12,207 nt of DNA from Sanchytrium tribonematis (taxonomy: Eukaryota; Sanchytriomycota; Sanchytriomycetes; Sanchytriales; Sanchytriaceae): contig JADGIG010000227.1 of assembly GCA_018985235.1 (NCBI GenBank), positions 1 to 12,207 on the forward strand. The letters run 5' to 3'. Position numbers and translations under genes: made by a program. The notes below the pieces were generated by a model. That model was not told the origin of the DNA, searched no databases, and worked only from the letters and a program-made list of their open reading frames with translations. This document shows, piece by piece, positions 1 to 7,349 of this stretch. Positions within the stretch are counted from its first letter, which is position 1. Every line of letters begins with the position of its first letter.

Positions 1-1298
1 CTCAACCTGACTTTCCAGATTCAGAATCATCCTTAAGCTTAGAACCTATTAGAAATAACAAATTGAGAAGATCTAAGGAACAACACAAAGCCCGTGTTCC
101 TGAAGGAATTATTGCCATGATACAAAAATTTATTGGTACTGAGAATATATGGAATTGTATAAAGAATGGAGGTATTGAAGCATTTCTTCATGAATTGTCC
201 ATTGTCAAACCTCCTCAGCAATTTCGAGGGATTTTAGCAGTGGTTGCTGTAGCTTATGTTGAAATGACTCGACTGTTATCCAGTGGAAGAATTGGAGAAT
301 TTATCGTGGATGATAGCTCGTCAATTCCTAATTATTATTCCCAAGACCTTAAAGACACGACTTATGCGGAGCTTATGAAAGTAGGTGCATCATCTAAGAA
401 GGTGCATTATAATTATAATGATTACCTGTCATTTATCAATTCTCCTGCAATACTTGGAAAACTAAATTCAGAAGAAGAATTTTTGGAATTTTTATCAGCA
501 GACTTCATATATACTGATGTCACCGCTGGAACAGTAATAGATTGCGCTGTAGTTAAATCTGATATTTTAAACAGAAAGATAGATAGCTACGCAAGGAATT
601 ACGTAGTCAAGCGAGTGATCAGTCACCAAAATTCTGGGTTTTTCTCGGCACTTCTCGTTCCCTATGGTGGACAGTCTAATTTAAAGCAGTACAAGCACAT
701 TCTCGTCACCCGAGGAACTAGCCTATTAAAATCAAAAAAGGAATCAGAACAGAATGTATGCAACGGTGTCTTTACTCTAGATCTGGACCTTTCAGGTGTG
801 GGAAATAGTTTTTCACAATGGTTGGACTTTCATAATATTTTAGGTGAAACCTTAAAGCCCTATGCAAATGCCCCATTTGTTTTTACTGGCCATTCTTTAG
901 GAGGTGTGATGAGTATGAGAATTCTAAATATTATGCACAACATGTTTAATGGCATCTTTCAACAAAGCTATGTGTTTTCATTTAACAATCCTAAAATAGA
1001 AGTACATTCAATGAAGAATGTACTCGAGAATCCAAACAAAGTTGTCGTATTCAAAAGCAATAATGACTTTATTAGCTTTATGCCGGGTCATTTGCCAGAT
1101 TCCGGATTTTTGACGTTTCAACGAAATTTGGATTCAATTAGAAAGGTATTGGGAATTAAAGTGGATATTGTAAGTAGACATACTCTTGCACCATTGGTAG
1201 CACTAGCCATTTCAGATCAAAAGTTTCAAGACTTTACGATTAGAAATGTTCAGCTATTAGATGACGTAAAACAACATTTACAAGAAATAAACACGTAA
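1..1298 (+). CDS. Class 3 lipase-like alpha/beta hydrolase, 5'-partial
   Basis: The frame is open from the window edge (codons begin at base 3), so the N-terminus is missing. The TTG at 63 is not a credible start. About 431 residues are visible. The nucleophile elbow GHSLGG sits at 888-905 with Ser at 894. A candidate acid Asp is at 1065 in a SNNDFISF segment, and a candidate His at 1179 in SRHTLAP. The order and spacing fit the Ser-Asp-His triad of lipase_3 enzymes, which hydrolyse acylglycerol or phospholipid esters. The RGTS segment before the elbow fits the family's oxyanion-side strand. The substrate cannot be read, and a signal peptide cannot be judged without the start. The gene ends in TAA at 1296-1298 with AATAAA at 1286-1291 inside the last codons, 1 base from the convergent TRM7 stop. 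The hydrolase fold is secure; the name lipase is less so. Confidence 0.8.
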   Translation, partial: QPDFPDSESSLSLEPIRNNKLRRSKEQHKARVPEGIIAMIQKFIGTENIWNCIKNGGIEAFLHELSIVKPPQQFRGILAVVAVAYVEMTRLLSSGRIGEFIVDDSSSIPNYYSQDLKDTTYAELMKVGASSKKVHYNYNDYLSFINSPAILGKLNSEEEFLEFLSADFIYTDVTAGTVIDCAVVKSDILNRKIDSYARNYVVKRVISHQNSGFFSALLVPYGGQSNLKQYKHILVTRGTSLLKSKKESEQNVCNGVFTLDLDLSGVGNSFSQWLDFHNILGETLKPYANAPFVFTGHSLGGVMSMRILNIMHNMFNGIFQQSYVFSFNNPKIEVHSMKNVLENPNKVVVFKSNNDFISFMPGHLPDSGFLTFQRNLDSIRKVLGIKVDIVSRHTLAPLVALAISDQKFQDFTIRNVQLLDDVKQHLQEINT

Positions 1299-1309
1299 AT
1301 TATTTTATT
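1286..1309. terminator. Interleaved poly(A) signals of a convergent pair
   Basis: AATAAA on + at 1286-1291 serves the lipase gene and AATAAA on - at 1309-1304 serves TRM7. Both are inside coding sequence, and cleavage of either transcript must fall within the other gene. Confidence 0.7.
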
Positions 1310-2004
1310 GGTGGTTGAACAGGAACCAAATTTTTTTCAGGTGGTGGGTAAGTTCTGTCACTGTCTAATGGTGAAAGGTCCCCACAGAATACAAAAGGCG
1401 TTATTTCTCTAGACTTACATTTTTTGCATATAATAAACGCTTCCAAGCTAGATTGTCTTGAAGATTGCGGTTTTGCAACATTAATTTCCTCAAAAATTTC
1501 CTCTAGCTGAGAATATAATAAACCAATATCCCTTCCTCGGAATATTTTTGCAACAAATGTTCCATCATCCTTAAGAAGTTCAACTACCAACTTCACTGCT
1601 GACAAAATTAATTGGGACTGTATATATTCATCTAGATCGTGAAGACCAGTAACATCTGGGGCACCATCACAAACAATTAGATCAACCTTTTCATCAAAAA
1701 ACTCATTAATTTTTGCGAGTGTCGAAGGATGGGTGATGTCACCTTTTAACAAAACTACACCTTTAATTGGGGCCATCGTTTGAAGATCTACTGTCAATAT
1801 TTTAGATCCCTCGGGTAATTTTTGCGATAGTACCTGACTCCAACTTCCAGGTGCTCCACATAAATCTATGGCAGTTTTTGCTGTAGATAGAAAATTAAAT
1901 TGGGTGTCTAATTGGAGTAATTTATATGCACTTCGGGCTCTATAGCCCTCTTCTTTCGCGAGCCGATAATATATATCTCTTTTGTCTTTGCTGCTTCTTC
2001 CCAT
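1300..2004 (-). CDS. TRM7: tRNA 2'-O-ribose methyltransferase Trm7/FTSJ1 type
   Basis: FtsJ/RrmJ-fold, SAM-dependent enzyme of 234 residues. Trm7 methylates ribose at positions 32 and 34 of the tRNA anticodon loop in the cytosol, working with partner proteins. The N-terminus [20 protein letters not shown] is close to the Trm7 signature. The SAM loop DLCGAPGSW begins at residue 47. The catalytic K-D-K-E set is readable as K28, D113 (in VCDGAPD), K153 (in VAKIFRG) and E188 (in SSLEAFIIC). It is shorter than yeast and human orthologues, which exceed 300 residues, because the C-terminal extension is missing; all catalytic parts are present. The ATG at 2004 is 42 bp from the divergent acetyltransferase gene. 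The terminal codons CCA-ATA-AAA-TAA contain AATAAA. A Spb1 or mitochondrial Mrm2 identity is less likely given the N-terminal motif. Confidence 0.95.
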   Translation of the reverse strand: MGRSSKDKRDIYYRLAKEEGYRARSAYKLLQLDTQFNFLSTAKTAIDLCGAPGSWSQVLSQKLPEGSKILTVDLQTMAPIKGVVLLKGDITHPSTLAKINEFFDEKVDLIVCDGAPDVTGLHDLDEYIQSQLILSAVKLVVELLKDDGTFVAKIFRGRDIGLLYSQLEEIFEEINVAKPQSSRQSSLEAFIICKKCKSREITPFVFCGDLSPLDSDRTYPPPEKNLVPVQPPIK

Positions 2005-2046
2005 TTTCTTTGTGCGTTTTCAATTGAAGGAGAATTTTGTTTTATC
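2005..2046. promoter_or_regulatory. 42-bp bidirectional intergenic promoter region
   Basis: This is the whole space between the ATGs of TRM7 (-) and the MYST acetyltransferase (+), so it must hold both 5' ends unless the promoters lie in coding sequence. A perfect 10-bp palindrome, TTCAATTGAA, sits near its centre at 2019-2028. No TATA-like motif is obvious. The promoter role is inferred from position. Confidence 0.55.
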
Positions 2047-3123
2047 ATGACTACTCTAGAAGTCAATATGACTTTAAATGTTGAGCGCAATGGAGAGTGG
2101 ATACCTGGAAAGATTAAAAAAATAGAAAATGATTTGTATTACATTGAATACTTGAAAATCAATCGTCGTTATGATGAATGGGTTAGCTTGGATCGACTAG
2201 ATGCTTCAACAGCTCAAATGGTGCAAGAAAAGAAGAAAGATCATCATGAGACGTATCCTAAAAATATCAACAAGCTTATTTTTGGTGACTACATACTAGA
2301 GCCTTGGTATTTTAGCGCATTTCCAGAAGAAATTTGTGATACAAAGACAGTTTATATTTGTGAATTTTGTCTTAAACCTTTAGATGAGGATCGCTTCATT
2401 AGGCACCAAGAGAAATGTCAATTTTTTCACCCACCTGGAAATGAAATATATAAACACGAGGATCTCTCATTTTTTGAATTAGACGGTAGATACCATAAGC
2501 AGTATTGTAGATACTTATCTCTAATTAGCAAGTGCTTTTTAGATCACAAAACATTAGCATTTGATGTTGATCCGTTTCTATTTTATTTATTAGTTCAATG
2601 GGATGATAATGGTGCACATTTAATTGGATATTTCTCAAAAGAAAAAGATAGCCAGCAACAATATAATCTTGCGTGTATTCTGACTATGCCGCAGCATATG
2701 AAAAAAGGTTATGGTCGGCTATTGATTCAATTTTCTTATGAATTGAGCAAAATTGAAAAAAAGATTGGCAGTCCCGAGAAGCCTTTGTCTGATCTAGGTC
2801 TTCTCTCTTATATAGATTACTGGTCTGAAACTATAATGGATAAATTGTTTGAAATCTATAGTAAGCCAGAGCTGGGAGAGGCTGCAGAAATCAGTTTAGA
2901 CCATCTTAGCAGATTAACTAGCATCACAATTGACGATCTGCTCCGAGCCTTCCAAATTATGGGTGCATTAAAATGGCACAATGGGCAGCAAACTATAATC
3001 ATACCCACTAAAATAAGAGAATTATACGAGAACAAAAAGAAGAAGATGAGAAGAGAAATCGATCCATCATGTATTAAGTGGACACCTCCGAACTATTTGA
3101 AAATGGAAAAATATCTTAATTAA
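2047..3123 (+). CDS. ESA1: MYST-family histone acetyltransferase (Esa1/Tip60-like)
   Basis: Catalytic subunit type of the NuA4 complex; it acetylates lysines of histones H4/H2A in the nucleus using acetyl-CoA. Domain order in 358 residues: chromo-barrel at about 8-55 (GEWIPGKI, YDEWVSLDRLD), a short linker, then the MYST domain from about 73 (KLIFGDYILEPWYFS). Visible parts are the C2HC zinc finger (C105, C108, H120, C124), the autoacetylated-lysine position K168 in FLDHKTLAF, the active-site C210 in LACILTMP, the acetyl-CoA loop QHMKKGYG at 216-223, and the catalytic E244 in SPEKPLSDLG. It is shorter than yeast Esa1 (about 445 residues), mostly from a shrunken chromo-to-MYST linker. The chromo-barrel favours Esa1 over Sas2/Sas3. 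The start is ATG 2047; Met8 at 2068 is an alternative. No exact AATAAA is near the TAA; AATTAA overlaps it. Confidence 0.93.
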   Translation: MTTLEVNMTLNVERNGEWIPGKIKKIENDLYYIEYLKINRRYDEWVSLDRLDASTAQMVQEKKKDHHETYPKNINKLIFGDYILEPWYFSAFPEEICDTKTVYICEFCLKPLDEDRFIRHQEKCQFFHPPGNEIYKHEDLSFFELDGRYHKQYCRYLSLISKCFLDHKTLAFDVDPFLFYLLVQWDDNGAHLIGYFSKEKDSQQQYNLACILTMPQHMKKGYGRLLIQFSYELSKIEKKIGSPEKPLSDLGLLSYIDYWSETIMDKLFEIYSKPELGEAAEISLDHLSRLTSITIDDLLRAFQIMGALKWHNGQQTIIIPTKIRELYENKKKKMRREIDPSCIKWTPPNYLKMEKYLN

Positions 3124-3174
3124 GTAAATATAATTTATCTGAACTACGGAGGCAACAAAGTTTTACTTCGACAA

Positions 3175-4455
3175 ATGGACCAGCCGCCCAACACTTTCAC
3201 TATATCTCAATATGCAAAGAAAGCCGCACAAGACTTGCAAGTAATGTCAGTCGAAGAAAGAAACGAGCTTCTTGATAAATTATATAAAGCATTGATCAAC
3301 AAAAAGGATGAGATATTAAATGCAAATTTATTGGACATCCAACAAAATAATGAACAATCATTAGAAGCCCGTCTTCTTTTAACAAGTGAAAAATTTGATA
3401 GCATGACTCAAGGGATACTGGACATCATCTCATTACCGGATCCTTTTGTCAATCATTGGTGCAAAGAATTAGATGATGGCTTAGTATTATACAAAGTTGC
3501 TTGTCCAATCGGTGTCATCCTAGCCATATTTGAGGCCAGACCAGAGGTGGTTATTCAGATTGCGTCCTTATGCATAAAGAGTGGCAATGCGTGCATTCTA
3601 AAGGGTGGAAAGGAATCCATTAACACTGTAAAATATTTTCAGGAAATTATTACAAATCTATATCAAAGTGTTAAACCAGTTCAATTTGTGCATTCGAGAG
3701 AGTCAATTTCAAGCTTAATTACTATGGAGGAGGTCGATCTAATTATTCCACGAGGAAGCAAATCTTTGGTAAAGCATATTCAGCAAAATTCCACCAGGCC
3801 GGTACTAGGACATGCTGACGGTATAAATTCAATTTTCGTAGATGACAGCGCAGATGTCAAAATGGCAATTCATTGCATAATTGACGCTAAGACAGATTAT
3901 CCAGCAGCATGTAACTCGGTTGAAACTCTATTAATACATCGCAATTGGAACCCGGAAAATACCAGTCTGCTATTTAATGCTTTGGCGGATGCAAAAGTTG
4001 AGATTAAAGCGAGTGAGGATGTTTTGAACAAATTTCCTAATTCAAATTTAACATTGGCAATAGAGGCAGATTTCGACACCGAATTCCTGGACTTGAAGAT
4101 TGCAGTTAAATATGTCAATGATGTGCATGATGCGATTTCTCATATAGGTATCCATGGGTCTAAGCATACCGATTGCATAATCAGCGAGTCAAAAAATAAT
4201 GCAAATTTATTTCTCAGATCAGTTGACGCTGCTGGAGTGTACTGGAATTGCTCTACCAGGTTTGCCGATGGATTTAGATACGGCTTTGGTGCTGAAGTGG
4301 GAGTGTCGACTAATAAAATACACGCGAGGGGACCAGTCGGCCTAGAAGGTCTGTTAATCTACAAATATCTTTTAAAAGGAAACGGCCAAGGTGCTTCTGA
4401 CTATAAAAAGAAATCCTTTAAACACATAATGCTTGAAAATAAAACTTTTAAATAG
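3175..4455 (+). CDS. PRO2: Gamma-glutamyl phosphate reductase
   Basis: Second step of proline biosynthesis: NADPH-dependent reduction of gamma-glutamyl phosphate to glutamate semialdehyde, which cyclises to pyrroline-5-carboxylate. The protein has 426 residues, normal for ProA/Pro2, and is full length. Recognisable blocks are an N-terminal helical region, PIGVILAIFEARPEV at 3508-3552, GNACILKGGKES at 3583-3618, DLIIPRGSKSLV, and the catalytic cysteine C246 in DYPAACNSVETLL. The C-terminal GPVGLEGLLIYKY block is also present. It is not fused to glutamate 5-kinase, unlike the animal and plant P5CS enzyme, which fits a fungal-type arrangement. It follows the acetyltransferase on the same strand after 51 bp. 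AATAAA at 4438-4443 lies within the last codons, before the TAG. Family assignment is secure. Confidence 0.96.
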   Translation: MDQPPNTFTISQYAKKAAQDLQVMSVEERNELLDKLYKALINKKDEILNANLLDIQQNNEQSLEARLLLTSEKFDSMTQGILDIISLPDPFVNHWCKELDDGLVLYKVACPIGVILAIFEARPEVVIQIASLCIKSGNACILKGGKESINTVKYFQEIITNLYQSVKPVQFVHSRESISSLITMEEVDLIIPRGSKSLVKHIQQNSTRPVLGHADGINSIFVDDSADVKMAIHCIIDAKTDYPAACNSVETLLIHRNWNPENTSLLFNALADAKVEIKASEDVLNKFPNSNLTLAIEADFDTEFLDLKIAVKYVNDVHDAISHIGIHGSKHTDCIISESKNNANLFLRSVDAAGVYWNCSTRFADGFRYGFGAEVGVSTNKIHARGPVGLEGLLIYKYLLKGNGQGASDYKKKSFKHIMLENKTFK

Positions 4456-4478
4456 AAATCTTATGAATTCAATTTATT
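4438..4478. terminator. Poly(A) signals of PRO2 (+) and DUT1 (-)
   Basis: AATAAA at 4438-4443 on + ends 9 bases before the PRO2 TAG. AATAAA at 4478-4473 on - contains the DUT1 TAA. The stops are 18 bp apart. Confidence 0.7.
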
Positions 4479-4899
4479 TTCCAGTGCTACCAAAACCACC
4501 AGAACCTCTCACTGAATCAGGAAGGGTGGCAACTTCTTTTACCTCTGGAGTTCCAATTTTCTCAATCACTAACTGTGCAACTCTATCGCCTTTTTTTACT
4601 TCATAATCTTCAGAGTTGAAATTGAAAAGCACAACACCAACTGGTCCACGATAGTCACTGTCAATAACACCTGCGCCAACATCTATAAAATGCTTAGCAG
4701 CCAAAGAACTTCTTGGAGCTATTCTACCATAGTAGCCATTTGGGATCGCCATAGAAATATCAGTTGGTACAATTCCTTTTCCTTGAGCTTTCAAAACGGT
4801 ATCTTTAGCAGCAAAAATGTCATATCCTGCAGCAAATTCCGAGTGTCTCTCAGGCAATTTGGCATTCTCGCTTAATTTTTGCACAAGTAGGGGGTCCAT
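4474..4899 (-). CDS. DUT1: dUTP diphosphatase (trimeric dUTPase)
   Basis: Hydrolyses dUTP to dUMP and pyrophosphate, which keeps uracil out of DNA and supplies the thymidylate precursor. The protein has 141 residues, typical of the homotrimeric family, and all five motifs are in order: AAGYDIFA (residues 23-30), PRSSLA (62-67), GVIDSDYRG with D80 and Y83 (77-85), [10 protein letters not shown], and the C-terminal P-loop-like [10 protein letters not shown] (131-140) that closes over the substrate. No mitochondrial presequence is seen. The ATG at 4899 is only 18 bp after the stop of the upstream SDR gene on the same strand, so its promoter must lie inside the SDR coding region unless the two share a transcript. 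The TAA stop lies inside AATAAA (4478-4473). Confidence 0.96.
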   Translation of the reverse strand: MDPLLVQKLSENAKLPERHSEFAAGYDIFAAKDTVLKAQGKGIVPTDISMAIPNGYYGRIAPRSSLAAKHFIDVGAGVIDSDYRGPVGVVLFNFNSEDYEVKKGDRVAQLVIEKIGTPEVKEVATLPDSVRGSGGFGSTGK

Positions 4900-4916
4900 C
4901 AGGTTGTTAGAAATAA

Positions 4917-4922
4917 TTTATT
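4917..4922 (-). terminator. Poly(A) signal of the SDR gene, fused to its stop
   Basis: AATAAA whose internal TAA is the SDR stop. It ends 17 bases before the dUTPase ATG, so conventional cleavage 10-25 bases on would fall at or beyond that start codon. Confidence 0.7.
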
Positions 4923-5772
4923 GTACCTTTGACTTTCCCACTGGTGTGAGATATCGCACTACCTGTCTTCGAAAAGGAATTAATGGATTCAGAATTCTCA
5001 CCAATGGCCAATAAATTAATACTGGTGTAAACCAAGAATTAAAACGGTATCTCATTGCAAAGGCAATTTCTTTAGCAGCATATTCACTAGTAACTTTTAA
5101 ACTATCGCCTTTCATATAGCTAGTCATTTCTGTCTTAATAAATCCTGGTTTAATATTTGTAAACCAAAAACCCTCTGATTCAAGTTCCATCGCTGCACTC
5201 TCAAGAAAAATGCTTAAAGCAGCTTTGCTAGCACTATAAGCTCCTTTTTGTGAGCGAGCAATATCAGCTGCTACACTAGTTACAACCACAACATGTGGAT
5301 CTTTGATGTGAAATTGTTTAGCGTAACTAACAAACACATTTATACATGACATAGGTCCAAGTAAATTTGTCTCCAATACACTCAAATCCTTATCAAACGC
5401 TCCTTTACTTCCAACAGCATGCGTACTATTTACACCAGCATTTAATACGATTGTGTCAATGGGACCCGCCAAATGGGTTGCACGCTCAAACAATTCATCA
5501 TAATGGTCAAATTCAGTCACGTCAAAAGGTACTGCATACGCTTTTACATTGTATTTCGAAACAATCTCTTCTTTGACCGCCCTAAGCTGTTTTTCGTTTC
5601 TTGCAGTTAAAATGACATCAAGTCCATTTTTGGCCAATTCTAATGCAACATCTCTTCCAATCCCTTTCGAAGCTCCAGTAACTAAAACAGTCTTTCCTTT
5701 GGGTGCAAATGGAAGCAATCTATAAACGTAATACAAAAATTGAATGAATTTGTAAACAATTGATTGCAACAT
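4918..5772 (-). CDS. Short-chain dehydrogenase/reductase with N-terminal membrane segment
   Basis: Classical SDR of 284 residues. The Rossmann nucleotide-binding motif TGASKGIG is at 32-39, NAG at 111-113, and the catalytic set is N136, S166, Y179 and K183 (YSASK). The arginine after strand 2 (TARN, R58) suggests NADP(H). Residues 1-23 are hydrophobic and aromatic, like the ER membrane anchor of DHRS7B- or 3-ketosteroid-type SDRs. A second hydrophobic patch (WFTPVLIYWPLVRILNPLIPF region, 240-268) resembles a C-terminal membrane-associated helix. Likely substrates are lipids or sterols such as 3-ketodihydrosphingosine, 3-ketoacyl or acyl-dihydroxyacetone phosphate, but the sequence does not decide. 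The TAA stop is inside AATAAA (4922-4917). dUTPase starts 18 bp downstream. Confidence 0.88.
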   Translation of the reverse strand: MLQSIVYKFIQFLYYVYRLLPFAPKGKTVLVTGASKGIGRDVALELAKNGLDVILTARNEKQLRAVKEEIVSKYNVKAYAVPFDVTEFDHYDELFERATHLAGPIDTIVLNAGVNSTHAVGSKGAFDKDLSVLETNLLGPMSCINVFVSYAKQFHIKDPHVVVVTSVAADIARSQKGAYSASKAALSIFLESAAMELESEGFWFTNIKPGFIKTEMTSYMKGDSLKVTSEYAAKEIAFAMRYRFNSWFTPVLIYWPLVRILNPLIPFRRQVVRYLTPVGKSKVQ

Positions 5773-5892
5773 GGAGAACTTAAAATAAAGTTTGATTGAT
5801 TTAATTTCTTGCTTTTAATGGTATAGAAGTTTTAATATCTACAATCAAATGCAATAAAAGATTAAACATGGTATGTTGTCTACCTCGGAAGT

Positions 5893-5897
5893 AAAAA
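5893..5897 (-). terminator. Pol III T-run terminator of tRNA-Asn
   Basis: Five consecutive T residues on the minus strand lie 6 bases past the tRNA discriminator base, the usual RNA polymerase III stop. Confidence 0.8.
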
Positions 5898-5903
5898 TAA
5901 TAT

Positions 5904-5977
5904 CGCTCCCGGGTGGGCTTGAACCACCATCCTTTCGGTTAACAGCCGAACGCGCTAGCCGATTGCGCCACGGAAGC
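5904..5977 (-). tRNA. tRNA-Asn (GUU)
   Basis: A 74-nt cloverleaf without intron. The acceptor stem GCTTCCG pairs with CGGGAGC (one G-T pair), and the discriminator is G at 5904. The anticodon stem TTCGG/CCGAA encloses the loop CTGTTAA, with the GTT anticodon at 5943-5941. The D-arm holds an A-box-like TGGCGCAATCGG and the T-arm the B-box GGTTCAAGCCC (5925-5915), the internal promoters of eukaryotic tRNA genes. No CCA is encoded. It stands alone between the start regions of the SDR gene and FES1. Confidence 0.98.
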
Positions 5978-6084
5978 TTGAAACTTTATTAAAATTTTCC
6001 TATGAGTCCAGATTTTCTAGACACATTTTTGAGTTGTTGATTGGCTATATTGCGATATTAAAAGTCGAGTCGACTCCTTCAATC

Positions 6085-6723
6085 ATGAACAAATTGTTAC
6101 ACTGGTCGATTGAAAACAAAGGGCAAAGCGATGAAAAAGTAACGAATATTGACCCTAAATGGATTGACATTATATTAGGCAAAACTGACTCTGTACATGT
6201 TCAAGAACAATTTGAAGAAATTCAAAATAGTGATATTGATCATCAGCGCCAATTATTAATTGACCTTGAAGACTATGCATGTGATATTGACAAAGCAAAC
6301 GCTATCAAAGACTGGAAATTTTTGATAAATTTGTTAAACACAAAAGAATTGAAAGATTTAATTTACAGTCTTCTTGGAACCATAATGCAAAATAATCCTG
6401 AAGCACAAAAACCTTTTTTAAATTTTATGAAATGGGATATTATATTCGAAGATTTAAAATTGGACAATCAGGTCATCACGGACAAAATTATGTATTGCCT
6501 TTCTAGTGTAATGCCAACTAACAATGAAATTATGAAATCATTTGAGGACAATAATGGTTTTCAAAAGGTTGTTGAGTCTGTAATGCGATCAGTCGTAGAT
6601 TCTAAAAAGCTTATTTATTTTTTAACCAAAAACAAGTCGCAAACGACTAAGATTTTAACTCCAGCCAATATCGAAAAATTAAATAGTTTGCCTAATTCTG
6701 CAGCTTTATTGAAAATTGAATAA
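6085..6723 (+). CDS. FES1: Hsp70 nucleotide exchange factor Fes1/HspBP1-like
   Basis: Fes1/HspBP1 proteins release ADP from cytosolic Hsp70 and help route misfolded proteins to degradation. Visible evidence: the N-terminal signature MNKLLHWSIEN, which fungal Fes1 proteins share as M-x-KLL-x-WSI; a following DPKWIDIILG segment matching the family's DPKLL linker; then alpha-helical armadillo-like repeats including LLIDLEDYACDIDKANAIKD and SLLGTIMQNNPEAQ, which fits the conserved IIGTAVQNNP helix. The start is set at ATG 6085 because the signature begins there; the open frame back to a TTG at 6034 is not credible. At 212 residues it is shorter than yeast Fes1 (290), so the C-terminal repeats are reduced. 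The TAA stop is inside AATAAA (6719-6724). It converges with the next gene over 6 bp. Confidence 0.85.
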   Translation: MNKLLHWSIENKGQSDEKVTNIDPKWIDIILGKTDSVHVQEQFEEIQNSDIDHQRQLLIDLEDYACDIDKANAIKDWKFLINLLNTKELKDLIYSLLGTIMQNNPEAQKPFLNFMKWDIIFEDLKLDNQVITDKIMYCLSSVMPTNNEIMKSFEDNNGFQKVVESVMRSVVDSKKLIYFLTKNKSQTTKILTPANIEKLNSLPNSAALLKIE

Positions 6724-6734
6724 ATCATTTTATG
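6719..6734. terminator. Poly(A) signals of FES1 (+) and the orphan gene (-)
   Basis: AATAAA at 6719-6724 contains the FES1 TAA. On - the variant CATAAA at 6734-6729 contains the orphan's TAA in the same register. Confidence 0.65.
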
Positions 6735-7185
6735 CAACAGAAGGGCATTTTTGAGTAAGAAATTTCTGAATTTCGATTGTATCATTTTTCAGCTTTAAAG
6801 TTTTAAAATCGTTTATCTCGAATACCTTTATGGTATTAAGTGTCTGAGTTCCAGTCAATGGTTGAGATTTGTCAGGCAAACTATTCACATCAAGATAACT
6901 TAGAAATGCTGTATCAGTGCCTTTCACATAAAATTTAAATTCACAAGTTTCTGAGTCAAACTGTACGCTTGACCATGATATAAGCCCAGTATTTGCTGGA
7001 AGTACTTGAGCTAGTTCTACCCTTTCAGAATAACAACTTGAGGTTTGATTGTACAAAATCAAGCCAACAATATTGTGATTAAAATTAGGTACGTCTCGTA
7101 ATCTGATTTTATTATCAAAATCAATTCCCTTAATATTTAGTTCCGCGTGGTAGTATTTGCTCATAACGAGGGCATTAAATAACAT
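6730..7185 (-). CDS. Unrecognised 151-residue protein
   Basis: I do not recognise this protein. It is 151 residues from ATG 7185, or 144 from the second in-frame ATG at 7164 (MSKYYHAELN), which looks equally good because the first seven residues MLFNALV are weak. It has no clear signal peptide and no transmembrane segment. The pattern of alternating hydrophobic and polar stretches (YYHAELNIKGI, VGLILYN, FKFYVKG, TIKVFEI) suggests a mainly beta protein with a helical C-terminus (TIEIQKFLTQK). Four cysteines are present, with no zinc-ligand spacing. Reality is supported by its length, by a stop 6 bp from the convergent FES1 stop, and by CATAAA (6734-6729) overlapping the TAA in the same register as the AATAAA of its neighbours. 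It diverges from the chitinase over 164 bp. Confidence 0.7.
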   Translation of the reverse strand: MLFNALVMSKYYHAELNIKGIDFDNKIRLRDVPNFNHNIVGLILYNQTSSCYSERVELAQVLPANTGLISWSSVQFDSETCEFKFYVKGTDTAFLSYLDVNSLPDKSQPLTGTQTLNTIKVFEINDFKTLKLKNDTIEIQKFLTQKCPSVA

Positions 7186-7349
7186 TGTCTTAAAAAAGCC
7201 AGTGCTTTAAATAGACTTTAGCGTAATACAGTGAGTCGCAAACATATTTGTATTTAGGTGAGACAATGCACAAGGAATTACAGTGACACTTGTCTTAATT
7301 TGCACACATTGGGTACTAAGATAGTCCCTCCTGTCACATCTAAAATTCA
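7186..7349. promoter_or_regulatory. 164-bp divergent promoter region (orphan gene / chitinase)
   Basis: Space between two divergent starts. It holds no ORF of note. GTGACA at 7283-7288 and its reverse complement TGTCAC at 7332-7337 form an inverted pair, and GACACTTGTC at 7285-7294 is a short inverted repeat (GACA, 2-bp spacer, TGTC). The promoter role is inferred from position. Confidence 0.45.

Larger units (their letters stand above)
5773..6084. other. Intergenic region carrying tRNA-Asn and two promoters
   Basis: Upstream space of the SDR gene (5773-5903) and of FES1 (5978-6084), apart from the tRNA. I see no further gene. TTTGATTG near 5788 and CAATCAAA near 5841 form an 8-bp inverted repeat. 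A perfect palindrome, GAGTCGACTC, is at 6067-6076, eight bases before the FES1 ATG. A 12-codon upstream ORF (6002-6040, MSPDFLDTFLSC) precedes FES1 out of frame. Confidence 0.5.

Noticed and set aside
63-65. TTG as start of the lipase gene
   Set aside because: The frame is open to the window edge and a eukaryotic gene would not normally start at TTG, so the gene is 5'-partial.
3147-3153. Shine-Dalgarno-like GGAGG before PRO2
   Set aside because: It is over 20 bases from the ATG, and the window is eukaryotic by its tRNA, chromatin enzyme and poly(A) signals.
5367-5576. 69-codon plus-strand ORF within the SDR gene
   Set aside because: Antisense shadow of a strongly conserved SDR coding region, with no recognisable product.
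6013-6022. Heat-shock-element-like TTCTAGAC upstream of FES1
   Set aside because: Only two imperfect units; a functional element needs at least three nGAAn units.
6034-6084. N-terminal extension of FES1 from TTG
   Set aside because: The family signature begins at ATG 6085, and a TTG start is not expected in a eukaryote.
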